Source: Alphaproteobacteria bacterium UBA7371 (GTDB lineage Bacteria; Pseudomonadota; Alphaproteobacteria; UBA8317). From it: a stretch of 5,555 nucleotides of DNA. The notes beneath the pieces were generated by a model. The model searched no databases, was not told where the DNA came from, and was given only the letters and a program-made list of their open reading frames with translations. Numbering within the stretch: position 1 is the first letter of the stretch; the number at the start of each line of letters is the position of its first letter. Of the stretch, positions 1 through 5,555 are shown piece after piece. The position numbers and the translations under genes are program-made. The stretch is taken from the NCBI GenBank assembly GCA_002469865.1, contig DKOD01000030.1, forward strand, positions 1-5,555. Reading direction: 5' to 3'.

Positions 1-71
1 TCTTTTCAACAGGCTTTTGTTGGTACCATGCTCCATTATATGGTCCAATGATAACGGAAGATTTTTTGTTT

Positions 72-78
72 GGGGGGA
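72..78 (+). promoter_or_regulatory. Ribosome binding site of the gabD-like gene
   Basis: The purine run GGGGGGA ends 6 bases before ATG 85. It lies only 3 bases before ATG 82 and 12 before ATG 91, so it favours 85 as the start. A longer reading frame opens at TTG 70, but that codon would precede the ribosome binding site and is unlikely to be used. Confidence 0.6.
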
Positions 79-84
79 TTGATG

Positions 85-1530
85 ATGAACATGCGTGATT
101 TTTTGCATGAGGCGAATTTTGTGGCCGGTCAGTGGGTTCAGGCTGATGCAGGCGAACGCATGGTCGTCACAGACAAAGCCAACGGCTCGGTGATAGGCCA
201 TATTCCTGTGAGTGGTGCGGCGGAAACCCGAAGGGCCATTGATGCGGCCCATGTCGCGTTCACGTCTTTTTCGAAGCTCACAGCCGGTGAGCGGGCTGGC
301 ATGCTTCAATCCCTTGCCGGGGTGATCAGGAACCATGCCGATGCCTTGGCAGAGCTTTTGACCAATGAGCAAGGAAAGCCTTTTGCCGAAGCCAAGGGTG
401 AGGTGTTGATCGGCGCTTCTTACATCCAATGGTTTGCTGAGGAAGCGCGCCGTGTTTATGGCGAAACCATTCCTTCCCCCTGGGCCGATCGTCGGATGTT
501 GGTTGTGCGTGAGCCTGTTGGTGTATTTGCCGCCATCACGCCTTGGAATTTCCCATTTTCCATGTTGGCCCGTAAGGTTGGGGCTGGCCTTGCTGCTGGT
601 TGCACCTGTGTGGTGAAGCCGTCGGAATTCACGCCCTATTGCGGTTTGGTCTGGGCGCAATTGGCGCAAATGGCCGGTATTCCCGATGGCGTCATTAATA
701 TTCTTACAGGTGACGCAGCCGCTATTGGCGAAGAAATGACCAGCAATGACAAAGTTCGCAAAATCACCTTCACAGGTTCCACCCGTGTTGGAAAATTGTT
801 GGCTGAACGTGCCGGGGCCGCAATGAAAAGATTTTCCATGGAGCTTGGTGGCAACGCACCCTTTATTGTCTTTGACGATGCCGATTTGGACGCCGCTGTG
901 GAAGGTGCCATGGCTGCAAAATACCGTAATGCCGGGCAAACCTGCGTTTGCACCAATCGTTTCTATGTCCAGCGTGGTATCTATGACGAATTTGCGGAAA
1001 AAATGGCTGAGAAGGTGGTCGGGCTCAAGGTGGCCCCGGGCATGGAGGAAGGTGCCATGCAGGGCCCGCTTATCAATGAGGCTGCCATTGCCAAGGTGGA
1101 GGATCATATTGCCGATGCTTTGGCAAAAGGAGGTGTGTTGAAAATTGGTGGTAAGCGCCATGAATTGGGCGGCAATTTTTTTGCCCCCACATTGATCACC
1201 GCTGGCCATCAAGAAATGAAGGTCGCGCGCGAAGAAACCTTTGGGCCATTATCGGTGCTTATTCCGTTTGACCAAGAGGAGGAAGCCATCGCCATGGCCA
1301 ATGACACCGAATATGGGTTGGCCGCTTATTTTTATACCCGTGATCTGGGCCGAACCTTCCGGGTTGGCTCGGCGCTTGAATATGGAATGATTGGCATTAA
1401 TGCGGGAATAATCACCACCGAAGTGGCGCCATTTGGTGGGGTTAAGGATTCCGGCCAGGGCCGCGAAGGTGGTCGCCAAGGTCTGGATGATTATCTTAAC
1501 GTCAAATATTTGAGCATCGCTGGCATTTGA
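85..1530 (+). CDS. gabD: NAD(P)-dependent succinate-semialdehyde dehydrogenase (GabD/ALDH5 type)
   Basis: This cytoplasmic aldehyde dehydrogenase is predicted to oxidise succinate semialdehyde (or the close analogue glutarate semialdehyde) to the dicarboxylic acid with NAD(P). The 481 residues match E. coli GabD in length and closely in sequence. Visible ALDH landmarks are PWNF with catalytic Asn155, KPSE (Lys178, Glu181) for the cofactor ribose, GSTRVG (231-236) in the Rossmann fold, the general base Glu253 in ELGGNAPF, and the nucleophile Cys287 in GQTCVC. Arg163 and Arg281 sit where SSADH enzymes bind the substrate carboxylate, which argues against a generic aldehyde dehydrogenase. Glu181 suggests NAD preference, since E. 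coli GabD has Ser there. I chose ATG 85 because the purine run GGGGGGA at 72-78 lies 6 bases upstream; ATG 82, ATG 91 and TTG 70 are alternatives. It is the first gene of an operon with a thioesterase and a GMC oxidoreductase. No gabT or gabP is visible. Family is certain; exact substrate is moderately sure. Confidence 0.93.
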   Translation: MNMRDFLHEANFVAGQWVQADAGERMVVTDKANGSVIGHIPVSGAAETRRAIDAAHVAFTSFSKLTAGERAGMLQSLAGVIRNHADALAELLTNEQGKPFAEAKGEVLIGASYIQWFAEEARRVYGETIPSPWADRRMLVVREPVGVFAAITPWNFPFSMLARKVGAGLAAGCTCVVKPSEFTPYCGLVWAQLAQMAGIPDGVINILTGDAAAIGEEMTSNDKVRKITFTGSTRVGKLLAERAGAAMKRFSMELGGNAPFIVFDDADLDAAVEGAMAAKYRNAGQTCVCTNRFYVQRGIYDEFAEKMAEKVVGLKVAPGMEEGAMQGPLINEAAIAKVEDHIADALAKGGVLKIGGKRHELGGNFFAPTLITAGHQEMKVAREETFGPLSVLIPFDQEEEAIAMANDTEYGLAAYFYTRDLGRTFRVGSALEYGMIGINAGIITTEVAPFGGVKDSGQGREGGRQGLDDYLNVKYLSIAGI

Positions 1531-1540
1531 AGGTCGCGTT

Positions 1541-2005
1541 ATGAGCAATCGCCCTGAGCCCAACCCCAAGCATTTTTACCCCTACATGCTCACCATGACC
1601 ACCAGATGGAATGATCAGGACATCTATGGCCATATGAACAACATGGTTTATGGGGAAATGTTCGACACGGTGGTCAACCGGCTGTTGATTGAACATGGCA
1701 TTTTGGATTTCACAACCAGCACCCATATTGGTTTGGTGGTGGCCAGCCAGTACCAATTTTTTGAAGGTGCCAATTACCCAGAGGAATTGGATGTGGGCGT
1801 GGGCATCCATCACCTGGGCAGAACATCGGTGGGGTATTCTTTTGCATTATTCCGCCCGGGCAAGGATCTTGCGGCCGCCCAGGGGTCCTACACCCATGTG
1901 TTTGTGGAACGACAGACCCACAAACCCACCGCACTTTGGCCAGAATTGCGCCAGCTCATGCGTGAACATTGGCTCAGGGATGGCAGCATGCCACCAGAGC
2001 CATGA
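1541..2005 (+). CDS. Acyl-CoA thioesterase, 4HBT / YbgC-FadM-like hotdog protein
   Basis: This single hotdog-domain protein of 154 residues is predicted to hydrolyse an acyl-CoA (or acyl-ACP) thioester in the cytoplasm. The diagnostic N-terminal motif [13 protein letters not shown] spans residues 22-34. In this family the acidic residue (Asp25/Asp27 here) and the GHxNN turn form the active site at the start of the long hotdog helix. The following [14 protein letters not shown] segment fits that helix, and the later strands match the fold. The size is normal for YbgC/FadM-type enzymes, which act as tetramers. GAAGG at 1529-1533, overlapping the stop of the dehydrogenase gene, is 7 bases before ATG 1541. 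The gene is 10 bp downstream of the dehydrogenase and overlaps the next gene by 4 bp, so all three are surely co-transcribed. The substrate is unknown; the neighbours suggest it releases a carboxylic acid related to the one made by the dehydrogenase, which is an inference. Some hotdog proteins are dehydratases, but the motif favours thioesterase. Confidence 0.87.
   Translation: MSNRPEPNPKHFYPYMLTMTTRWNDQDIYGHMNNMVYGEMFDTVVNRLLIEHGILDFTTSTHIGLVVASQYQFFEGANYPEELDVGVGIHHLGRTSVGYSFALFRPGKDLAAAQGSYTHVFVERQTHKPTALWPELRQLMREHWLRDGSMPPEP
2002..2005 (+). other. ATGA stop/start overlap (thioesterase to GMC gene)
   Basis: The GMC gene's ATG (2002-2004) overlaps the thioesterase's TGA (2003-2005). No strong ribosome binding site precedes it, so translation of the GMC enzyme probably depends on ribosomes terminating on the thioesterase gene. 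This supports equal production of the two proteins and fixes the GMC start. Confidence 0.8.
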
Positions 2006-3606
2006 CAGCGGTCTATGATTACATCATTGTTGGTGCGGGTTCTGCTGGTTGCGTGCTCGCCAACCGGCTTAGTGAAAACCCCCAACATAAGGTCCTGCTG
2101 ATCGAGGCCGGCGGGAACGACAATTACATTTGGATCCATATCCCAGTGGGTTATCTTTATTGCATCGGCAACCCACGCACCGATTGGGGCTTCAAGACCA
2201 GTAATGTTCCAGGTCTCAACAACAGGTCGCTTCTTTACCCCCGGGGCCGCGTGCTTGGGGGATGCTCTTCCATCAATGGCATGTTGTATTTGCGTGGCCA
2301 AGCTGCTGATTATGACCAGTGGCGCCAGATGGGTAATTTGGGTTGGGGCTGGGATGATGTGCTTCCTTATTTTGTGAAGTCCGAAGATCATGTGGCCGGC
2401 GCCGATGAGATGCATGGCCAGGGCGGGGAGTGGCGCGTGGAAGAACAGCGTCTCAAATGGGATGTCTTGGAGGATGTCCACCAAGCCTGCATTGATGCGG
2501 GCATCCCGGCCACCGATGATTTTAACCGTGGTGATAATCATGGCGTGGGCTATTTTAAGGTCAACCAGAAAAAGGGTTTTCGTTGGAACACGGTGCGGGG
2601 TTTTTTAAAACCTGCCAAAAAGCGGCCAAACCTGGATGTTGTGACCCACACGCAGGTATCCCAAATCCTATTTGAAGGCCGTAAGGCCGTGGGTGTCCGG
2701 GTGAACCAAGATGGCCATATGCGTGACATTCATGCCGCTGGGGAGGTGGTTTTGTCCGCCGGTGCCATCGGCAGCCCCCAGATTTTGCAATTGTCCGGCA
2801 TTGGCCCTGCATCATTGCTGCATGGTCATGGGATTGAGGTACGTCAGGACATGAGGGATGTGGGGGGCAATTTGCAGGATCACCTGCAATTGCGCTGCAT
2901 CTACAAAATGAAGGGCGCCAAAACACTCAACAACTTGGCCAATAATTGGTGGGGCAAGATGCGCATTGGTCTTGAATATGCCCTGAGGCGGAGGGGGCCC
3001 ATGTCCATGGCGCCAAGCCAGCTTGGCGCCTTTGCATATTCTTCCAAGCATGTGGCAACACCTGATTTGGAATACCACATCCAACCAGTATCCTTGGACG
3101 CCTTCGGTCAACCGCCCCATGAATTTCCAGCCATCACCATGAGCGTATGCAACCTGCGCCCCCGCAGCCGTGGCCATGTTCGGATCACATCTTCGAACCC
3201 CAAAGACCACCCAGATATCGCGCCCAATTACCTATCTGATGCTGAAGATAAGCTGGTGGCAGCAAGGTCCATTCGTTTGACCCGCAAGATCATGGGCCAG
3301 GAAATGCTGAAGAATTACGCACCTGAAGAATATAAGCCCGGTGCCCATCTTACCGGGGATGATGAATTGGCCTTGGCAGCCGGTGACATTGGCACCACCA
3401 TCTTCCACCCGGTGGGCACGGCCCGGATGGGGCAAGATGACCATGCCGTGGTTAATGAAAAATTGCAGCTGCGTGGTTTTGAAAATCTGCGCGTGGTTGA
3501 TGCCTCAGTCATGCCAACCATCACATCGGGCAACACCAATTCCCCCACCATCATGATTGCGGAAAAAGCAGCCGAGATGATGTTAGCCGAGGCTAAGAAG
3601 CGCTGA
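2002..3606 (+). CDS. GMC-family FAD-dependent alcohol dehydrogenase (choline dehydrogenase-like)
   Basis: This flavoenzyme of 534 residues, typical for the family, oxidises an alcohol to an aldehyde, passing electrons to FAD and then probably to the respiratory chain. The N-terminal FAD motif GAGSAG is at 11-16, with Glu35 at the end of the second strand to hold the adenosine ribose. GMC signature 1 is at about 80-99 ([20 protein letters not shown]) and signature 2 at 254-269 ([16 protein letters not shown]). The active-site His469 lies in [10 protein letters not shown] and its partner, probably Asn513, in GNTNSPT; this His/Asn pair is typical of choline- and aliphatic-alcohol-oxidising members. 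There is no signal peptide. The start is ATG 2002, which overlaps the thioesterase stop as ATGA; an in-frame TTG at 1969 is less likely. Resemblance to choline dehydrogenase does not establish choline as substrate: no betaine aldehyde dehydrogenase or BetI regulator is nearby. An alcohol feeding the semialdehyde dehydrogenase fits better. The 3' end overlaps the convergent peptidase gene by 24 bp. Confidence 0.93.
   Translation: MTAVYDYIIVGAGSAGCVLANRLSENPQHKVLLIEAGGNDNYIWIHIPVGYLYCIGNPRTDWGFKTSNVPGLNNRSLLYPRGRVLGGCSSINGMLYLRGQAADYDQWRQMGNLGWGWDDVLPYFVKSEDHVAGADEMHGQGGEWRVEEQRLKWDVLEDVHQACIDAGIPATDDFNRGDNHGVGYFKVNQKKGFRWNTVRGFLKPAKKRPNLDVVTHTQVSQILFEGRKAVGVRVNQDGHMRDIHAAGEVVLSAGAIGSPQILQLSGIGPASLLHGHGIEVRQDMRDVGGNLQDHLQLRCIYKMKGAKTLNNLANNWWGKMRIGLEYALRRRGPMSMAPSQLGAFAYSSKHVATPDLEYHIQPVSLDAFGQPPHEFPAITMSVCNLRPRSRGHVRITSSNPKDHPDIAPNYLSDAEDKLVAARSIRLTRKIMGQEMLKNYAPEEYKPGAHLTGDDELALAAGDIGTTIFHPVGTARMGQDDHAVVNEKLQLRGFENLRVVDASVMPTITSGNTNSPTIMIAEKAAEMMLAEAKKR
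3583..3606. other. Convergent 3' overlap of the GMC and peptidase genes
   Basis: The last 24 bp of the plus-strand GMC gene are also the last 24 bp of the minus-strand peptidase gene: its TAA is the complement of 3583-3585, and the GMC gene's TGA is at 3604-3606. No hairpin followed by a T-run is visible nearby on either strand, so transcripts from both sides may run into each other. Confidence 0.85.
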
Positions 3607-4497
3607 TTCCACAGCATCGGCCGCCATGTTGCCCACCAGCATGCTGGCCAAGGCCTCCGGCAGGTCATGGCCAAGTTGGTTGGTGCTGACAGCAAAAAGC
3701 AGGTCCCCGTCATGGGGCGTGTGCACGGGCCTGATAGCCCTTGCCAGCCCATCATGGGCCATCATTGCCACGCGTTTCAGTTGCAGCCTTGTGAGTTTCA
3801 GGTTGGTTGCAACAACCCCGATGCTGGTGTTGGCGCCGGCATTTGTTGTTGAAAGATTGAGATCCCGCAATTTGGTGCTGCCAAGCGAAACCGGGCCCTG
3901 GGCCCCCACCTGGCCCACGGGGTTGGCAACAACCAAGACACCAACATGAATATCATCCAAGCGATAAGAGGCATTGGCCAGCCCACCTTTGCCCAGAGCA
4001 TCCCTGGCCCCAGCCCCGGCCCCATCGCGATGTTGGGCTTTGTTGGTCCCAAGCTTACCACATGCCTCTTGCGCCAAACCTTCATAAATCTGCTTGAGGT
4101 CGTGGCCCAAATGTTCTGGGGTGAGGTCATAAATGACAGCCCCAGCCACAATAGGAACCGGTGGAACATGAGGTCGAAGCTTGATGCCGATGTCCTGATT
4201 AAGGAGATATTGGGTGAGCATGCTGCCTGCAGCCAAGCCATGGGCAGAACCACCAGACAAAAATAAGCCATCCAGCCTCTCGGTGACATGGCCTGGGGCA
4301 AGGGCTTCAGTTTCCCTTGATCCAGGCGCACCACCACGCACATCCACTGCCCCAATGCTGCCTTCAGGAAACACAAACAAACTGGCGCCACTATGGGGTG
4401 ATTGGCTTTGGGCATGGCCCGTCAGAATGCCTTCCACATCATGGATGTCATTGCGCGGCCCCAGTTGGTGGGGTTGTTTCCAGTCAATATTGTTCAT
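3583..4497 (-). CDS. P1-family peptidase (DmpA-like L-aminopeptidase/D-esterase), self-cleaving
   Basis: This cytoplasmic Ntn-type hydrolase of the DmpA/BapA family (MEROPS S58) cleaves N-terminal residues, including D- or beta-amino acids, from small peptides or amides. Recognisable blocks are [17 protein letters not shown] (13-29), [14 protein letters not shown] (50-63), [12 protein letters not shown] (81-92), the glycine-rich [19 protein letters not shown] (159-177), and [11 protein letters not shown] (222-232) followed by a helix rich in Lys/Arg. Family members cut themselves before a Ser/Thr in this last block. By alignment the cut would fall between Asn223 and Thr224, giving a 223-residue alpha and an 81-residue beta chain with Thr224 as nucleophile; Ser225 is the alternative. 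The start is ATG at 4497, whose ATGA overlaps the stop of the upstream secreted protein gene; the longer frame from 4554 would run 61 bp into it. At 304 residues it is a little shorter than DmpA. No signal peptide is seen, although its operon partner is secreted. Substrate is unknown. Confidence 0.9.
   Translation of the reverse strand: MNNIDWKQPHQLGPRNDIHDVEGILTGHAQSQSPHSGASLFVFPEGSIGAVDVRGGAPGSRETEALAPGHVTERLDGLFLSGGSAHGLAAGSMLTQYLLNQDIGIKLRPHVPPVPIVAGAVIYDLTPEHLGHDLKQIYEGLAQEACGKLGTNKAQHRDGAGAGARDALGKGGLANASYRLDDIHVGVLVVANPVGQVGAQGPVSLGSTKLRDLNLSTTNAGANTSIGVVATNLKLTRLQLKRVAMMAHDGLARAIRPVHTPHDGDLLFAVSTNQLGHDLPEALASMLVGNMAADAVESALLSLG
4494..4497 (-). other. ATGA stop/start overlap (DUF4198 gene to P1 peptidase)
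   Basis: On the minus strand the peptidase ATG (4497-4495) overlaps the TGA of the DUF4198 gene (4496-4494). The only nearby purine stretch, AAAGG, lies about 10 bases upstream, so the site reads as translational coupling. It rejects the longer peptidase start at 4554. Confidence 0.8.
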
Positions 4498-5327
4498 TGG
4501 GCCAAGGCCTTTGTTGGTGTCTGAAAGGTCAAAGAAGCCCAATGGCTGCGCCAAGGGGCTTGATGGGGATCCGTTGCAGGGTCACTTTGTTCCATGGTCA
4601 CCAGATCAATAAGATATTCGCGGTCAGGGTAAAGCATGATGTTGGCGAGACCTTGATCATTGGTCATGGCAAAAGCTCGATCCGTGACGCCATCTGGCCT
4701 GCGGGATTGGATGGTCATCCTGCGGTTCGCGACAGGTTTGCCATGTTCCAATGCCAGAATTGGGATGTTGTTTGGCAAGGTCATGACATAGGGGTTGTTC
4801 ATGGCCACCAATTCCAGACGAAGGCCCAAAATCTGATCCCCACCCATGGCTGATCCGCGCACGAGAAGGCTTTTGGCGTGACGCACATACCCCTCGGCAA
4901 AATCCTTCTCGGGCAGGTTTCTGTCACGATGTTCTTGCAGGTAGGCAAGAAGGTCTTTTTCTTCCAAAAAGGCCTGGAATTTTTGCAGATCCTTGTAAGA
5001 GGTAGATTGCTGCTTGGTCACATGGGCCAGAACATGAAGTCCTGAGCCTAAGGCCATGGTCTGAAGGGCTGGGCGGTCCCCAAGTCGGCCTTTGTTGGGC
5101 TTCCGTTGGTCAGCCAATTGTCGGAATGATTGTTTGATTTCATTTTTGATGTGGATCTGGGCCGAGCCCACCATGTCCATGCCAACCAACAATTCCGCAT
5201 CGATTTGGGTGGTTTCATCAGCAAGATAGGATGTCGGGGCGATCCAAAATTCATGGGACAAAGCCGGCATGCCAAATATGCCACTGGCCAAGCTTAAAAA
5301 AATACATGCAATTTGACGCTGGCCCAT
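4494..5327 (-). CDS. Secreted DUF4198 (PF10670-like) protein
   Basis: This exported protein of 277 residues resembles the DUF4198 family (PF10670), once labelled NikM and linked in some genomes to nickel or cobalt uptake. Residues 1-24 form a signal peptide: a short charged start, a hydrophobic core, and ALS before HEFW, so the mature protein should begin at His25. The HEFWIAP start, the EGYVRHAKSLL helix at 145-155 and the LGLRLELVAMNNPY strand at 167-180 are typical of the family. The C-terminal part (about 185-270) looks like a transthyretin or carboxypeptidase-regulatory-like beta sandwich: HGKPVANRRMTI, then TNDQGLANIMLYPDREYLIDLV, ending in the HWASLTF strand. No lipobox or membrane anchor is seen, so it is probably free in the periplasm. 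AAGGGGG in the complement of 5332-5338 lies 4 bases upstream of the ATG. The gene leads a two-gene unit with the peptidase. Function is unproven; metal handling is a family-based guess. Confidence 0.82.
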   Translation of the reverse strand: MGQRQIACIFLSLASGIFGMPALSHEFWIAPTSYLADETTQIDAELLVGMDMVGSAQIHIKNEIKQSFRQLADQRKPNKGRLGDRPALQTMALGSGLHVLAHVTKQQSTSYKDLQKFQAFLEEKDLLAYLQEHRDRNLPEKDFAEGYVRHAKSLLVRGSAMGGDQILGLRLELVAMNNPYVMTLPNNIPILALEHGKPVANRRMTIQSRRPDGVTDRAFAMTNDQGLANIMLYPDREYLIDLVTMEQSDPATDPHQAPWRSHWASLTFQTPTKALAQ

Positions 5328-5376
5328 GGTACCCCCTTTTTCATCTGTGTGATCTGTTTACCCCCAAAGGTGCAAC
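5328..5376. promoter_or_regulatory. Divergent intergenic region, short direct repeats, probable control site
   Basis: This 49-bp gap separates two divergent starts and contains both ribosome binding sites (minus strand, complement of about 5332-5338; plus strand, 5366-5370). ATCTGT occurs twice in direct order (5343-5348 and 5352-5357, 9 bp apart start to start), and TACCCCC occurs at 5330-5336 and 5359-5365. A weak minus-strand promoter can be drawn with -35 TTGAAA (complement of 5380-5385) and -10 TAAACA (complement of 5355-5360), but the 19-bp spacer is long and the -10 poor. A plus-strand TTGACG at 5313-5318 has no convincing -10 partner. Promoters must lie here or inside the opposing gene starts; exact sites are not resolved. 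Confidence 0.45.
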
Positions 5377-5555
5377 ATGTTTCAAAGACTCGCCAGCTTA
5401 ATATTGACCCTCTTCATGGCTCAGCATGTGTTGGCCCATGAAGTACGCCCGGGCGTGATGGATGTTTCCTTTGATGATGGCATGATCAATGCAAGGCTCA
5501 TCTTCAATGCTGAAGTTGCCTTGAGCGGGATGGATGTGTCCGAGGTTGCAGACAC
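5377..5555 (+). CDS. Secreted protein of unknown function, 5' part (runs off the window)
   Basis: The open frame starts at ATG 5377 and continues past the window end, so only about 59 codons are seen. Residues 1-20 form a signal peptide with a basic start (MFQRLAS), a hydrophobic core and VLA before the predicted cut. The mature chain would start HEVRPGVMDVSF, followed by alternating hydrophobic residues that suggest beta strands (INARLIFNAEVAL). AAAGG at 5366-5370 is a good ribosome binding site, 6 bases before the ATG. The HEVRP start resembles the periplasmic N-termini of some HupE/UreJ-like membrane proteins and of uncharacterised alphaproteobacterial secreted proteins, but too little is present to assign it. 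It is divergent from the DUF4198 gene, and both mature proteins would begin His-Glu. That it is a real gene rests on the signal peptide, ribosome binding site and intact frame. Confidence 0.75.
   Translation, partial: MFQRLASLILTLFMAQHVLAHEVRPGVMDVSFDDGMINARLIFNAEVALSGMDVSEVAD

Noticed and set aside
17..42. Promoter-like TTGTTG (17-22) and TATATG (37-42) before the gabD-like gene
   Set aside because: The spacer is only 14 bp and both boxes match poorly; the upstream region is cut by the window edge.
1..51. Possible 3' end of an upstream plus-strand gene, frame 1, ending at TGA 49-51 (last residues MLHYMVQ)
   Set aside because: Only 16 codons are visible, and frames 2 and 3 are also open across this stretch (frame 3 to TGA 96-98), so the sequence cannot show which, if any, is coding.
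1888..2541. 217-codon minus-strand open frame opposite the thioesterase/GMC junction
   Set aside because: It lies wholly antisense to two well-supported enzymes, has no recognisable domain, and fits a codon-bias shadow.
2002..3606. Naming the GMC gene betA (choline dehydrogenase)
   Set aside because: The family is broad in substrate, and no betB, betI or choline transporter is nearby; the context fits another alcohol.
3636..3647. Perfect 12-bp palindrome CCAGCATGCTGG near the convergent gene ends
   Set aside because: It has no loop and no T-run, lies inside peptidase coding sequence (a Leu-Ala-Ser-Met-Leu-Val stretch), and is short enough to be chance.
3798..4415. 205-codon minus-strand open frame inside the P1 peptidase gene
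   Set aside because: It is a different frame of the peptidase gene, whose conserved motifs are clear; the alternative protein is low in structure and rich in Met, Trp and Pro.
4317..4853. 178-codon plus-strand open frame across the peptidase/DUF4198 junction
   Set aside because: It is antisense to both genes, and its His/Gly/Cys-rich composition is typical of a shadow frame.
5347..5351. TGTGT/TGTGA-like sequence resembling half a CRP site in the divergent gap
   Set aside because: There is no matching inverted half at the right distance.

Overview
The window carries five complete protein genes and the start of a sixth, packed with almost no intergenic DNA. Base composition is intermediate (about 50% GC by eye). 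The gene families (GabD-like dehydrogenase, GMC oxidoreductase, hotdog thioesterase, P1/DmpA peptidase, DUF4198 protein) and the compact layout suggest a proteobacterium, most likely a streamlined, possibly marine alphaproteobacterium. That placement is an inference from style, not from a marker gene.

Left block, plus strand (85-3606): a three-gene operon encoding a succinate-semialdehyde-type aldehyde dehydrogenase (gabD-like), a small 4HBT hotdog acyl-CoA thioesterase, and an FAD-dependent GMC alcohol dehydrogenase. The first two genes are 10 bp apart and the second and third share an ATGA stop/start overlap. Together they look like an oxidation module: alcohol to aldehyde (GMC enzyme), aldehyde to acid (dehydrogenase), with the thioesterase releasing a carboxylic acid from CoA. 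The true substrate cannot be read from the sequence. A 4-carbon or 5-carbon semialdehyde is favoured because the carboxylate-binding arginines of SSADH enzymes are kept.

Middle and right block, minus strand (5327 down to 3583): a secreted DUF4198 protein followed, again through an ATGA overlap, by a P1-family (DmpA-like) self-cleaving peptidase. The peptidase gene converges on the GMC gene and their 3' ends overlap by 24 bp, so no terminator lies between them.

Right edge, plus strand (5377 to the window end): the start of a second secreted protein, transcribed divergently from the DUF4198 gene across a 49-bp gap that holds both ribosome binding sites and short direct repeats. Both divergent proteins are predicted to begin, after signal-peptide removal, with His-Glu, an arrangement compatible with metal binding at the N-terminus. 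This is the most interesting lead in the window. Nothing indicates mobile elements, CRISPR, RNA genes or a defence system.
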